Below are positions 57,577 to 64,000 of a DNA stretch of 64,000 nucleotides, piece by piece; position 1 is the first letter of the stretch; every line of letters starts with the position of its first letter. The notes under the pieces are model-generated. The model searched no databases. It was not told the DNA's origin and saw only the letters and a list, made by a program, of their open reading frames with translations. Made by a program: the position numbers and the translations under genes. Source of the DNA: Bacteroidales bacterium UBA1195 (GTDB lineage: Bacteria; Bacteroidota; Bacteroidia; Bacteroidales; WCHB1-69); assembly GCA_002309855.1 (NCBI GenBank), contig DBYD01000031.1, forward strand, positions 61,830 through 125,829, in the 5' to 3' direction.

Positions 57577-57700
57577 GCGCACCAAGGATGACCAATGCGC
57601 CGCAGAGCAGTGTCCATCCGTAGTCGCCGGTGTTGGCGGAATAGAAGACACCGAAGGTGCCGAGAAACACCATGGTGACACTGATGGTCTTGCGGATCAT
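57551..57700 (-). CDS. 49-residue two-helix membrane protein, downstream of aroQ
   Basis: ATG at 57700 overlaps the aroQ stop as ATGA, so it should be translated with aroQ. The product has two hydrophobic segments (TISVTMVFLGTFGVFYSA and TLLCGALVILGALIL) and ends in a basic tail (KKKNR). Its position as the third gene of a divIC/ftsB-like, aroQ operon supports that it is real, but I know of no family name for it. Its 3' end overlaps the NUDIX gene on the other strand. Confidence 0.6.
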   Translation of the reverse strand: MIRKTISVTMVFLGTFGVFYSANTGDYGWTLLCGALVILGALILKKKNR

Positions 57701-58119
57701 GGCTTGGCGGTGAGATGTGCTACGGCCAAACGGTACCCGTCCAATCCCAATCCGGCAATGAGACCTTTGCAGACAGGGGTGAGGTAGGAGTGGTGACGGA
57801 ACTGTTCCCGGGCGAAAATGTTTGTCAGGTGCACTTCGATAACTGGAATGCCCAAACTGCGGACAGCATCTGCGATGGCCAGTGAGGTATGGGTGTAGGC
57901 TCCGGCGTTAAGTATGACGGCATCACATTCGTCACCGGCCTGTTGTAATGCGGTTACAACCGCCCCCTCATCGTTGGACTGGAAACAGGTTATCAGGTGC
58001 TGCGGATATTGCTGCTGCAATCCTATAAGGAAGGGTTCGAAAGGGGTGTTTCCGTACAATGCGGGTTCACGTTTCCCCAAAGTGTTCAGGTTTGGTCCGT
58101 TGATGATGGCTATTCTCAT
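57697..58119 (-). CDS. aroQ: 3-dehydroquinate dehydratase, type II
   Basis: A 140-residue dodecameric-type enzyme of the shikimate pathway, converting 3-dehydroquinate to 3-dehydroshikimate. Family pattern: NGPNLNTLGKREPALYG (8-23, with the catalytic Arg17 and Tyr22), FQSNDEGAVVTALQQA, ILNAGAYTHTSLAIADAV and EVHLTNIFARE (catalytic His and substrate-binding residues). It overlaps the start of the 49-residue gene by 3 bases and the stop of the gene upstream by 4, so the three form one operon on the minus strand. Confidence 0.96.
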   Translation of the reverse strand: MRIAIINGPNLNTLGKREPALYGNTPFEPFLIGLQQQYPQHLITCFQSNDEGAVVTALQQAGDECDAVILNAGAYTHTSLAIADAVRSLGIPVIEVHLTNIFAREQFRHHSYLTPVCKGLIAGLGLDGYRLAVAHLTAKP

Positions 58120-58430
58120 TGCTTGGCCTTTTTTTTGTCGCGATTGTCAGGCCGTGAAACAAAAAAGATGTCCTCGTCCGGCTTTTTCATGTGGTAGCGG
58201 TTACGTATATATTCCTCCTGCAGAAGGGGGTTCTGCTGCAAATTTTCAATGTACAGGTCCAAACTGTCGATTTTGGCGCGTTCCTGTTCAATCACCTTTT
58301 CCTTTTCCTTGATTTTCTGTTTCATTTCCCTGTTGGTGAAAATCCGCCCGTTCCCAAACAGAAGAATTAGGGCGAACAGTGCGATGGTCAGGATGTACTT
58401 ATGTCTCCGTATGAATTCAAATATTTTCAT
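58116..58430 (-). CDS. FtsB/DivIC-family septum protein
   Basis: A 104-residue protein with one membrane helix (YILTIALFALILLFG, about 12-26) followed by a coiled coil (MKQKIKEKEKVIEQERAKID, about 36-68) and a conserved C-terminal NRYHMKKPDEDIFFV. This is the DivIC/FtsB layout: a small bitopic division protein that joins FtsL and FtsQ at the septum. The start is the ATG at 58430; upstream in-frame codons run through the promoter. A minus-strand -7 box lies at 58452-58459. Confidence 0.85.
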   Translation of the reverse strand: MKIFEFIRRHKYILTIALFALILLFGNGRIFTNREMKQKIKEKEKVIEQERAKIDSLDLYIENLQQNPLLQEEYIRNRYHMKKPDEDIFFVSRPDNRDKKKAKQ

Positions 58431-58451
58431 GGGCAATCGGATTTCAATCTG

Positions 58452-58459
58452 CAAAAGTA
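58452..58459 (-). promoter_or_regulatory. -7 box (TACTTTTG on the minus strand) of the divIC-aroQ operon
   Basis: The plus strand reads CAAAAGTA; on the minus strand it is TACTTTTG followed by CAG, 21 bases before the ATG. Confidence 0.7.
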
Positions 58460-58534
58460 GCCATAATTTGAATGGAAAAAGCAGCTTTCCAGTTTTTTTT
58501 TTCATGCGGTGTGGATGGTTGACCGAAAAATGAG

Positions 58535-58542
58535 TACTTTTG
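58535..58542 (+). promoter_or_regulatory. -7 box (TACTTTTG) of the phosphoethanolamine-transferase-like gene
   Basis: TACTTTTG followed by CAGC, only 4 bases before the first ATG (58547), so translation more likely starts at the ATGs at 58553 or 58559. Confidence 0.65.
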
Positions 58543-58546
58543 CAGC

Positions 58547-60163
58547 ATGTTTATGGACATGAAAAACAATAGAAGTGTATATCTGTTTGTATGGCTTGTA
58601 GCAATGGTGCTCTATGTGCCATGTGTGGCGTTGTGCGTCAATCCGCCGCTTGTTGTGGGGAGGATTTTCCTTATTCTGGCCGCGTGGTATGTGCTGTGGA
58701 TGCTCCCTTTTCTTTTTTTTCCACGGAAGTTCTGCTACCGGACGGCAGTGGCTGTGCTTTTTGCCGGAGGTTTTCTTAACCTTGCCCATTGGCTGGTGCT
58801 CAAATGTCCGCTTAATGTTTCGTCCCTGTTCGTCCTGCTGAACACAAATGGGAGCGAGGCGATGGAGTTCGTTTCGCTCAAGGCCTCGCTCCGATGGCTG
58901 CTGCTTCTCCCGTATCTGTTTCTTGCAGTGATGGCATTCCGTCATGTGCCTGATATTTCTTCCGAAAAAGGTGTTTCGCGGGTTGTACGTATAGTTTTGC
59001 TGCTTTTTGTGTTGCTTTTTTACGGGGAGGCGGCTTGGAACGGCAGGCTTGTGCGCACTGCCTTGCCCGACACGGAGCGGACACTCTTTTCTTTTTCCGG
59101 TGAAATTAAGGCTTACCGGAATCTGAAACAGCGGCAGTTCAGGCCGGTTGAGGCTGTGGCGGATCCGGATCCCTGTGTCTCTGTACTGATTATAGGGGAA
59201 TCTTGTAACCGAAACCACATGTCGCTTTATGGCTATCACCGGCAGACCTCGCCCAGATTGTCGCGCCGTGGCGACATACTCTGTTTCACCGATGTGGTGA
59301 CGCCCTATTCCGCAACTCTGAACTCCGTGCTTGGCTCCCTTACCGAAAGTGATATGGATGCGCCAATATCACCGGACAGCTGCTTCCATGCACTTGATGT
59401 GTACCGCTCTGCCGGTTTTGTCACATATTGGATTTCAAACCAGTCGCCTATCGGGGTGTGGGACAATGCTGTATTCAATTTCGCCAGGGTGGCGGACCAT
59501 CCTGTTTTTGTGAACCGTGCCGCCAACTCATCGTTTGAAAGCACGCAGCTGGCCGTGTATGACGAAGTGCTGCTGCCGGTGCTTCACCGGGTGCTTTATG
59601 AGGACACTGCATCCCGCAAATGGATTGTGCTTCACCTGATGGGCAGCCATTCCCAGTACGACAAAAGGTATCCGGCAGCATACACCCGTTATTGCGGCGG
59701 GGCCGACAAGCGTCAGCGCACCATTGATGCTTATGACAACTCCATCCTTTACAATGATGCTGTTGTGGACAGCATTTTCACGATGCTGGCACAGTATGCC
59801 GCCGACCATCCGCATGTGCGCACACATTCGCTATATGTTTCCGATCATGGGGAGAATGTGTATGATGCAGGCGAGACCTCCGGCCATGATTTTGCCGATA
59901 CCATCCCTTACGCTAATGTGGAGATTCCCTTTTTGCTGTGGTTGTCCGCACAGGACACGCTGCGCGATACGGCCTTGTATCACCGTTTGCAGGCTAGGCT
60001 TTCCTGGCCATTCATGTCAGATGACCTGTTCCATCTGCTGTTGGATTTGGACGGCATTGCCACATCTTGTTTTCAGCCGGAGCGGAGCCTGTTCCATCCA
60101 GCTTACCGTCGGGAGCGTCAGCGGCTCCTGATGGATGGGCGGGTGTACCAACGGAAACCGTAA
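58547..60163 (+). CDS. Phosphoethanolamine transferase-like membrane sulfatase-fold protein
   Basis: A 538-residue protein with five N-terminal membrane helices (about residues 10-170) and a periplasmic alkaline-phosphatase-superfamily domain: metal-binding Glu in VLIIGESCNRNHMSLYGYHR (about 213-232), the candidate nucleophile Thr in PYSATLNSVLGSLTESD, HLMGSHSQYDKRYP, and SDHGENVYDAGE with GHDFADTIP carrying the Asp and His ligands. Such enzymes add phosphoethanolamine from phosphatidylethanolamine to lipid A or other glycans. Bacterial lipid A modification is a possible role here. The first ATG is close to the -7 box; 58553 or 58559 are alternative starts. Confidence 0.85.
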   Translation: MFMDMKNNRSVYLFVWLVAMVLYVPCVALCVNPPLVVGRIFLILAAWYVLWMLPFLFFPRKFCYRTAVAVLFAGGFLNLAHWLVLKCPLNVSSLFVLLNTNGSEAMEFVSLKASLRWLLLLPYLFLAVMAFRHVPDISSEKGVSRVVRIVLLLFVLLFYGEAAWNGRLVRTALPDTERTLFSFSGEIKAYRNLKQRQFRPVEAVADPDPCVSVLIIGESCNRNHMSLYGYHRQTSPRLSRRGDILCFTDVVTPYSATLNSVLGSLTESDMDAPISPDSCFHALDVYRSAGFVTYWISNQSPIGVWDNAVFNFARVADHPVFVNRAANSSFESTQLAVYDEVLLPVLHRVLYEDTASRKWIVLHLMGSHSQYDKRYPAAYTRYCGGADKRQRTIDAYDNSILYNDAVVDSIFTMLAQYAADHPHVRTHSLYVSDHGENVYDAGETSGHDFADTIPYANVEIPFLLWLSAQDTLRDTALYHRLQARLSWPFMSDDLFHLLLDLDGIATSCFQPERSLFHPAYRRERQRLLMDGRVYQRKP

Positions 60164-60168
60164 TATCC

Positions 60169-60188
60169 TTTTTCCTAATGCGGAAAAA
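60169..60188. terminator. Possible two-way hairpin terminator
   Basis: TTTTTCC-taatgc-GGAAAAA lies between two converging genes. The stem is AT-rich and short, and could work for both strands. Confidence 0.35.
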
Positions 60189-60202
60189 ATATCAAAAATT
60201 CT

Positions 60203-60652
60203 TTAGGCTTGATTCAGCAACGCCTTGACCTTTTCGGCAATGATTTTGTTTTCGGCTTTTCCGGCCAGGGCTTTTGAGGCCAGCCCCATCACTTTGCCCA
60301 TGCCCTTGATGTCTGTCACGCCGCTTTCGGCAATAATCTGGCGTATGACCGCCTCAATCTCAGCTTCGGACATTTGTGCCGGCAGGAACGCGGCGATTAC
60401 TTCCGCCTGCCGCATCTCCTCGGTGTACTGCTCCTCACGGTTCTGTGACTTGTAGGTCTCAGCCGCCTCCCTGCGCTGTTTGATCATGCGCTGCAGCATC
60501 TTTATCTCCATCTCCTCAGTGATTTCCGTGCCGGGATTGTTCGCCTTGAGCAGCAAAAGTTCCGATTTGATGGCGCGCAAAGCGTCCAGTTTCTCCTTCT
60601 CCTTGTGAAGCATGGCCTGTTTGATGGCCTCGTTGATGGTTTCTGTAAGCAT
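60203..60652 (-). CDS. GatB/YqeY-domain protein
   Basis: A 149-residue protein equal to the C-terminal GatB/YqeY tRNA-binding domain alone: MLTETINEAIKQAMLHKEKE, DALRAIKSELLLLKAN, RMIKQRREAAETYKSQNRE, then AAFLPAQMSEAEIEAVIRQI and MGKVMGLASKALAGKA. In GatB this domain contacts the tRNA D-loop; the role of the free-standing protein is unknown. It is on the minus strand, converging with the previous gene, without a clear -7 box upstream. Confidence 0.92.
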   Translation of the reverse strand: MLTETINEAIKQAMLHKEKEKLDALRAIKSELLLLKANNPGTEITEEMEIKMLQRMIKQRREAAETYKSQNREEQYTEEMRQAEVIAAFLPAQMSEAEIEAVIRQIIAESGVTDIKGMGKVMGLASKALAGKAENKIIAEKVKALLNQA

Positions 60653-60808
60653 GTCTCTTTTTTTTTATTCCGAATTATTACAACGTATCTGCGGACGGAT
60701 TATTGTGGGATAAGCGGAAAAGATCTTTTTTTACATTTTTTCAGTATTGCGCAGCTCTCTTCGTGAAATCTGCATCAGTTTGCTGTATATGGGTGTTCTA
60801 TTTTTTAC

Positions 60809-60816
60809 TATCTTTG
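60809..60816 (+). promoter_or_regulatory. -7 box (TATCTTTG) of purB
   Basis: TATCTTTG followed by CATTTTG, 39 bases before the ATG at 60855. Confidence 0.65.
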
Positions 60817-60854
60817 CATTTTGTGACAATTTGTGAAGATAAAACAATAAAGAT

Positions 60855-62216
60855 ATGGAACTGAATACATTGACAGCAATTTCTCCGGTGGATGGCCGCT
60901 ATTTCAGGCAGACGGAGCCGCTCACGGAGTATTTTTCGGAATATGCGCTGATCCGGGCGCGGGTGCTGGTGGAGGTGGAGTATTTCATCGCGTTGTGCGA
61001 ATGGCCTTTGCCGGAACTGAAAGGGGTGGATGCCTCCCTGTTCCCAAAGTTGCGCGGCATCTACACGGACTTTTCGGTGGAGGATGCGCGGCATGTGAAG
61101 GAGATTGAGAAGACCACCAACCACGATGTCAAGGCGGTGGAATATTTTCTGAAGGAGAAATGGGATGCTCTGCAGCTTTCCGAATACAAGGAGTTCATCC
61201 ATTTCGGCCTCACTTCGCAGGATATCAACAACACAGCCATGCCCTGGCTGCTTAGGAGTTTCCATCAGAAGGTGTGGGAACCGGCCTTTGCGGAGCTGTC
61301 GGCTGCGCTGCTGGAACGGGCCGAATCCTGGAAGGAGGTGCCCATGCTGGCCAAAACCCACGGGCAGCCCGCCTCACCGACGGTGCTGGGCAAGGAGTTC
61401 TATGTGTTTTACGAGCGGTTGCAGGCGCAGAAAAAGTTGCTGGACCAGATTCCGTTCTGCGGAAAGTTCGGCGGCGCGACCGGTAATTTCAATGCGCACC
61501 ACGTGGCCTATCCGGATTTGGACTGGGTGGCGTTCGGGAACCGCTTCCTTTCGGAAAAATTGGGGTTACAGCGTCTGCAGACCACCACGCAGATTGAGCA
61601 TTATGACCATCTGGCCGCCTATCTGGAAGGGGTGAAGCGCATCAACACCGTCCTGCTTGACATGGACAGGGACATCTGGATGTATGTCTCCATGGAGTAT
61701 TTCCGCCAGCAGGTGAAGGCGGGGGAGGTTGGTTCCTCGGCCATGCCGCACAAGGTGAATCCAATCGATTTTGAAAATTCCGAAGGAAATATCTGCATCG
61801 CCAACGCGCTGCTGGAGGGAATTGCGGCCAAACTGCCGGTGTCGCGGCTGCAAAGGGATTTGACCGACAGTACCGTCACCCGTAATTTGGGCGTCCCGTT
61901 GGCACACACCATCATTGCCTTCAGCTCCTTCAAGAAGGGTTTGGGCAAACTGTTGCTGAACGAGGAGGCTTTGGAGCGGGATCTGGAGAAGAACTGGGTG
62001 GTGGTTTCCGAAGCCATCCAGACCATCCTGCGCCGCGAAAAATATCCGCAGCCCTATGAGGCGCTCAAGGCGCTGACCCGAGGCAAAACCCACATCACCA
62101 GGGAGGTGATCCACGAATTCATCGACACCTTGCAGGTGAGCGATACGGTGAAAGCCGAGCTGAAGCGGATCACACCGCAAAACTACACCGGCGTGGCCTG
62201 TAATATGGTGAAGTAG
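60855..62216 (+). CDS. purB: Adenylosuccinate lyase
   Basis: A 453-residue fumarase-superfamily lyase that splits SAICAR to AICAR and adenylosuccinate to AMP in purine synthesis. The length and motifs match the E. coli type: ISPVDGRYFRQTEPL at the start, EKTTNHDVKAVEYFLK, the HFGLTSQDINNTA stretch with the catalytic region, AKTHGQPASPTVLGKE and the family signature SSAMPHKVNPIDFENSEGN (about 294-312). It is transcribed alone from its own -7 box and ends 7 bases before the stop of the convergent minus-strand gene. Confidence 0.97.
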   Translation: MELNTLTAISPVDGRYFRQTEPLTEYFSEYALIRARVLVEVEYFIALCEWPLPELKGVDASLFPKLRGIYTDFSVEDARHVKEIEKTTNHDVKAVEYFLKEKWDALQLSEYKEFIHFGLTSQDINNTAMPWLLRSFHQKVWEPAFAELSAALLERAESWKEVPMLAKTHGQPASPTVLGKEFYVFYERLQAQKKLLDQIPFCGKFGGATGNFNAHHVAYPDLDWVAFGNRFLSEKLGLQRLQTTTQIEHYDHLAAYLEGVKRINTVLLDMDRDIWMYVSMEYFRQQVKAGEVGSSAMPHKVNPIDFENSEGNICIANALLEGIAAKLPVSRLQRDLTDSTVTRNLGVPLAHTIIAFSSFKKGLGKLLLNEEALERDLEKNWVVVSEAIQTILRREKYPQPYEALKALTRGKTHITREVIHEFIDTLQVSDTVKAELKRITPQNYTGVACNMVK

Positions 62217-62222
62217 GGGGGC

Positions 62223-62753
62223 TTACTGCCGCTTGCGGTAGTATCCTTTCACAAAGGGCGGGTCAATGTGATCATTTGTGAAATAGTCTTTGCTCTCCAT
62301 CCATATCAGGGAATCCCTGTTTTTAGCAAACCATTGTGATAATGCTGTTTTCAGATATATCCTGTTTTGAAAATTATCCCGGACAAACTCAAAATAGACA
62401 TTTTGTCCCAAATAGTCTTTTTTGCCTTGAATCATCTCCCAAACAGGAATGTCTTCAATCATATCGGTGATGATTGAAAATGCTATGTCTCCAACCGTGT
62501 AATTTCCGTTCCAATTAGGAACAGCCGCTTTTGTTTCCGTTGTGTCATCAATTAACGCGATTGCGGCAGGTACAACCTCCAAACCTTCTGCAACGAGTTC
62601 CCAGTACAAACTGTCACCAGCAACTCCTATATACCACATCTCCTTTATTTGAAGGATTTTATCACGAAGATGGTTGTCAGTTGTTTGGGCGTTTGCCGCC
62701 ACCAAAACCATCAGGCAAACAATACATAATATGTTTTTTGAGAATAAACGCAT
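62223..62753 (-). CDS. Exported protein, unknown function
   Basis: A 176-residue protein. The ATG at 62753 begins MRLFSKNILCIVCLMVLVAA, a signal peptide ending near NAQ. The mature part is short, with DNHLRDKILQIKEMWYIG, a later VGDIAFSIITDMIEDIPVW and YRKRQ at the end; DIAFSIITDMIEDIP is reminiscent of exported proteins with a lysozyme-like or immunity-like fold, but I cannot name it. A minus-strand -7 box lies at 62771-62778. The upstream in-frame ATG lies inside that box, so it is not used. Confidence 0.65.
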   Translation of the reverse strand: MRLFSKNILCIVCLMVLVAANAQTTDNHLRDKILQIKEMWYIGVAGDSLYWELVAEGLEVVPAAIALIDDTTETKAAVPNWNGNYTVGDIAFSIITDMIEDIPVWEMIQGKKDYLGQNVYFEFVRDNFQNRIYLKTALSQWFAKNRDSLIWMESKDYFTNDHIDPPFVKGYYRKRQ

Positions 62754-62770
62754 GTCAATCGGTGTTTTTG

Positions 62771-62778
62771 CAAAAGTA
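62771..62778 (-). promoter_or_regulatory. -7 box (TACTTTTG on the minus strand)
   Basis: The plus strand reads CAAAAGTA, i.e. TACTTTTG followed by CAAAAAC on the minus strand, 17 bases before the ATG at 62753. Confidence 0.65.
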
Positions 62779-63025
62779 CTCAAAATTCCTATACTCTTCC
62801 CGCGCCGGGGGTGGAAAATATTATCTTTCCTCCAACTAATGAAGCTGTTCCTTTTCTTTTTTCACCGCGTTTTCCGGCCACACCGGTTTGCCGATTTTAC
62901 TCATGGCTTCCAACGTTGCGAAAGTCGAGAACAAATGCAAACTTGTTTGAACTTTGCCGAGGTGAAGCAACATCAACGAAGTTAATACTTGTTCTTTTGC
63001 TTCCATGATGTTGTGCTTTTGGTTG
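62779..63025. other. Intergenic stretch, no gene seen
   Basis: Several short frames exist on the plus strand but they have no family features and no promoter. I see no hairpin, tRNA or repeat here. Confidence 0.4.
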
Positions 63026-63985
63026 TTAATAATAGAAGATTTTCCTTTCCTTAATAGTATATTTAGGTGTCTTTTTCCGGAGGTCTTCTTTATCTTCGTA
63101 CGAAGTTATTGCACGAATCCAATTCCCGTGGCTGTCGTATTCAATATAACGGCCTGTTCGTCTGCAATCAAGTTTCAGGCCGCGATATTGTTCCGTATTG
63201 CAGATTCGTTTATGGTGATAATCGAGATGCTCATTGTATCCGTTCGTGTCATATATAGTTACATATTTCCCGTATGCGTTTTCACTTATTATCTCTTGTA
63301 ATTTTCCATCAGGATAATAGCGGTATGAAGTTCTGCAGTATAACCTTCTTTCCCAGTCTGACATACCTGCCAAATGACCGTACGTCATCAAATAGCGCAG
63401 GGTGGTGTCGAGCACATCCCTACATACCAAAGCCCCAGTATCATTGTAGGTGTGTATCACAATGCTGTCGTTTGAGAAAAAGTATTTATAGGACAATTTT
63501 GAAGATTCCGTTGCATTGGATTTCGTTACACAGATGAGGTTCCCCACTTCGTCATACTGGTATGTGTTGTAATAGTAAAACATTGTATCTCCATTTTCAT
63601 CAAATAAAGCATTATATATCATATCGTTATTTTTATCATACTTTCTTATTGCATGGCGGAAACACGTTGGGTCACCCCTGTCGCAGTAAAGGTAGCTTTC
63701 AATGTTATTTCCTTGTCTGTCATAGTAATATGTGTTTGAGTCAAATATTTCTCTTTTGATGATGATTCCCGTTTTTTTGTCCTTTTCCCCATTCCAGTAT
63801 GTCTCTATTATCATTTGTACTGGTCCTTTTACGTCATTTTTGGAATGTATCCTTTTCCATACGGACACCGGATTTGATGTTGATGTGTCGTGTGGAATGG
63901 TGAAAGGCTGTATTATACAAGTGTTGCATTCGTCACACCCAACCAGCAGGCATACAGCGGCTGCCAAAACAAATTGTAATTTCAT
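63026..63985 (-). CDS. Lipoprotein with YD/RHS-like strand repeats, unknown function
   Basis: A 319-residue lipoprotein with the lipobox CLLVGC (Cys17). The mature part is Tyr/Asn-rich and contains repeated short units of the type YYDRQGNNIESYLY, YDEVGNLICVTKSN, YYPDGKLQEIISEN, YDTNGYNEHLDYHH and YDSHGNWIRAITSY, i.e. the YD- or RHS-like strand repeat in which Tyr/Asp and Gly/Asn alternate. Such repeats form beta-wraps used in surface binding or toxin shells; this one has no toxin tail. The start lies 15 bases from the window end, so its promoter is out of view. Confidence 0.75.
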   Translation of the reverse strand: MKLQFVLAAAVCLLVGCDECNTCIIQPFTIPHDTSTSNPVSVWKRIHSKNDVKGPVQMIIETYWNGEKDKKTGIIIKREIFDSNTYYYDRQGNNIESYLYCDRGDPTCFRHAIRKYDKNNDMIYNALFDENGDTMFYYYNTYQYDEVGNLICVTKSNATESSKLSYKYFFSNDSIVIHTYNDTGALVCRDVLDTTLRYLMTYGHLAGMSDWERRLYCRTSYRYYPDGKLQEIISENAYGKYVTIYDTNGYNEHLDYHHKRICNTEQYRGLKLDCRRTGRYIEYDSHGNWIRAITSYEDKEDLRKKTPKYTIKERKIFYY

Positions 63986-64000
63986 TGTGATAAAAATTAA

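Noticed and set aside
57545..57787. Plus-strand frame after the NUDIX gene
   Set aside because: It has no family features, and the minus strand holds aroQ and the coupled 49-residue gene over the same bases.

Overview
The window looks like the chromosome of a Bacteroidales bacterium; I would not commit to a family. The evidence is: promoter -7 boxes of the Bacteroidetes form TAnnTTTG upstream of many genes (often TACTTTTGCA); few recognisable Shine-Dalgarno sites; a TonB-linked outer-membrane receptor with an N-terminal carboxypeptidase-like domain; a C-terminal type IX secretion sorting domain; a DUF3276/PUR-alpha-like protein; and a long IleRS of the kind found in this phylum. Core genes are moderately GC-rich, while the accessory block at about 1.1-10.2 kb is clearly more AT-rich.

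Layout. 1-296 is the end of a GT4 glycosyltransferase; 10519-12241 holds a GT2 glycosyltransferase and a WecA-like phosphoglycosyl transferase, so a polysaccharide locus has been split by an accessory island (about 1.06-10.27 kb). The island holds TA/RhuM remnants, a WYL regulator, a retron (structured ncRNA, reverse transcriptase and three accessory genes ending in a receiver-plus-HEPN-like protein), a WG-repeat protein, a YbjN-like protein, and a Panacea-type antitoxin with a broken partner wedged into the start of an smr gene. Four promoters in the island share one palindrome with identical spacing. 12250-18189 encodes a secreted GH42-like hydrolase and a 1208-residue T9SS cargo protein. 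18233-23218 has recX, a DUF3276 gene, a small exported protein and ileS (minus strand). 23402-29123 is an operon: polyprenyl synthase, ABC permease, thiL, mtaB and an exported protein. 29191-31542 is an exported protein and an AAA ATPase behind a 30-bp perfect palindrome.

31731-46094 is a long surface-protein locus: three LPP20-like or related exported proteins, then seven tandem genes with CsgG-like N-domains. Six of these end in an FGE-sulfatase/C-type-lectin-like domain whose last 40 codons vary in the way left by a diversity-generating retroelement (DGR): variable codons are almost all NNC, as from AAC in a template. Each array gene except the last is followed by a roughly 120-bp repeat with 11-bp inverted arms, apart from the one gene that lacks the lectin-like domain. 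No template repeat or DGR-type reverse transcriptase is visible in the window. A transglutaminase-like protein and a lipoprotein truncated by a YoeB-type TA pair end the locus.

46625-57576 is uvrA, a U32 peptidase, a lysozyme-like protein, a dicarboxylate symporter, an exported protein, a TonB-linked receptor and a NUDIX hydrolase. 57551-58430 is a minus-strand operon (divIC/ftsB-like, aroQ, a 49-residue membrane protein). The rest is a phosphoethanolamine-transferase-like protein, a YqeY-like protein, purB and two exported proteins of unknown function.
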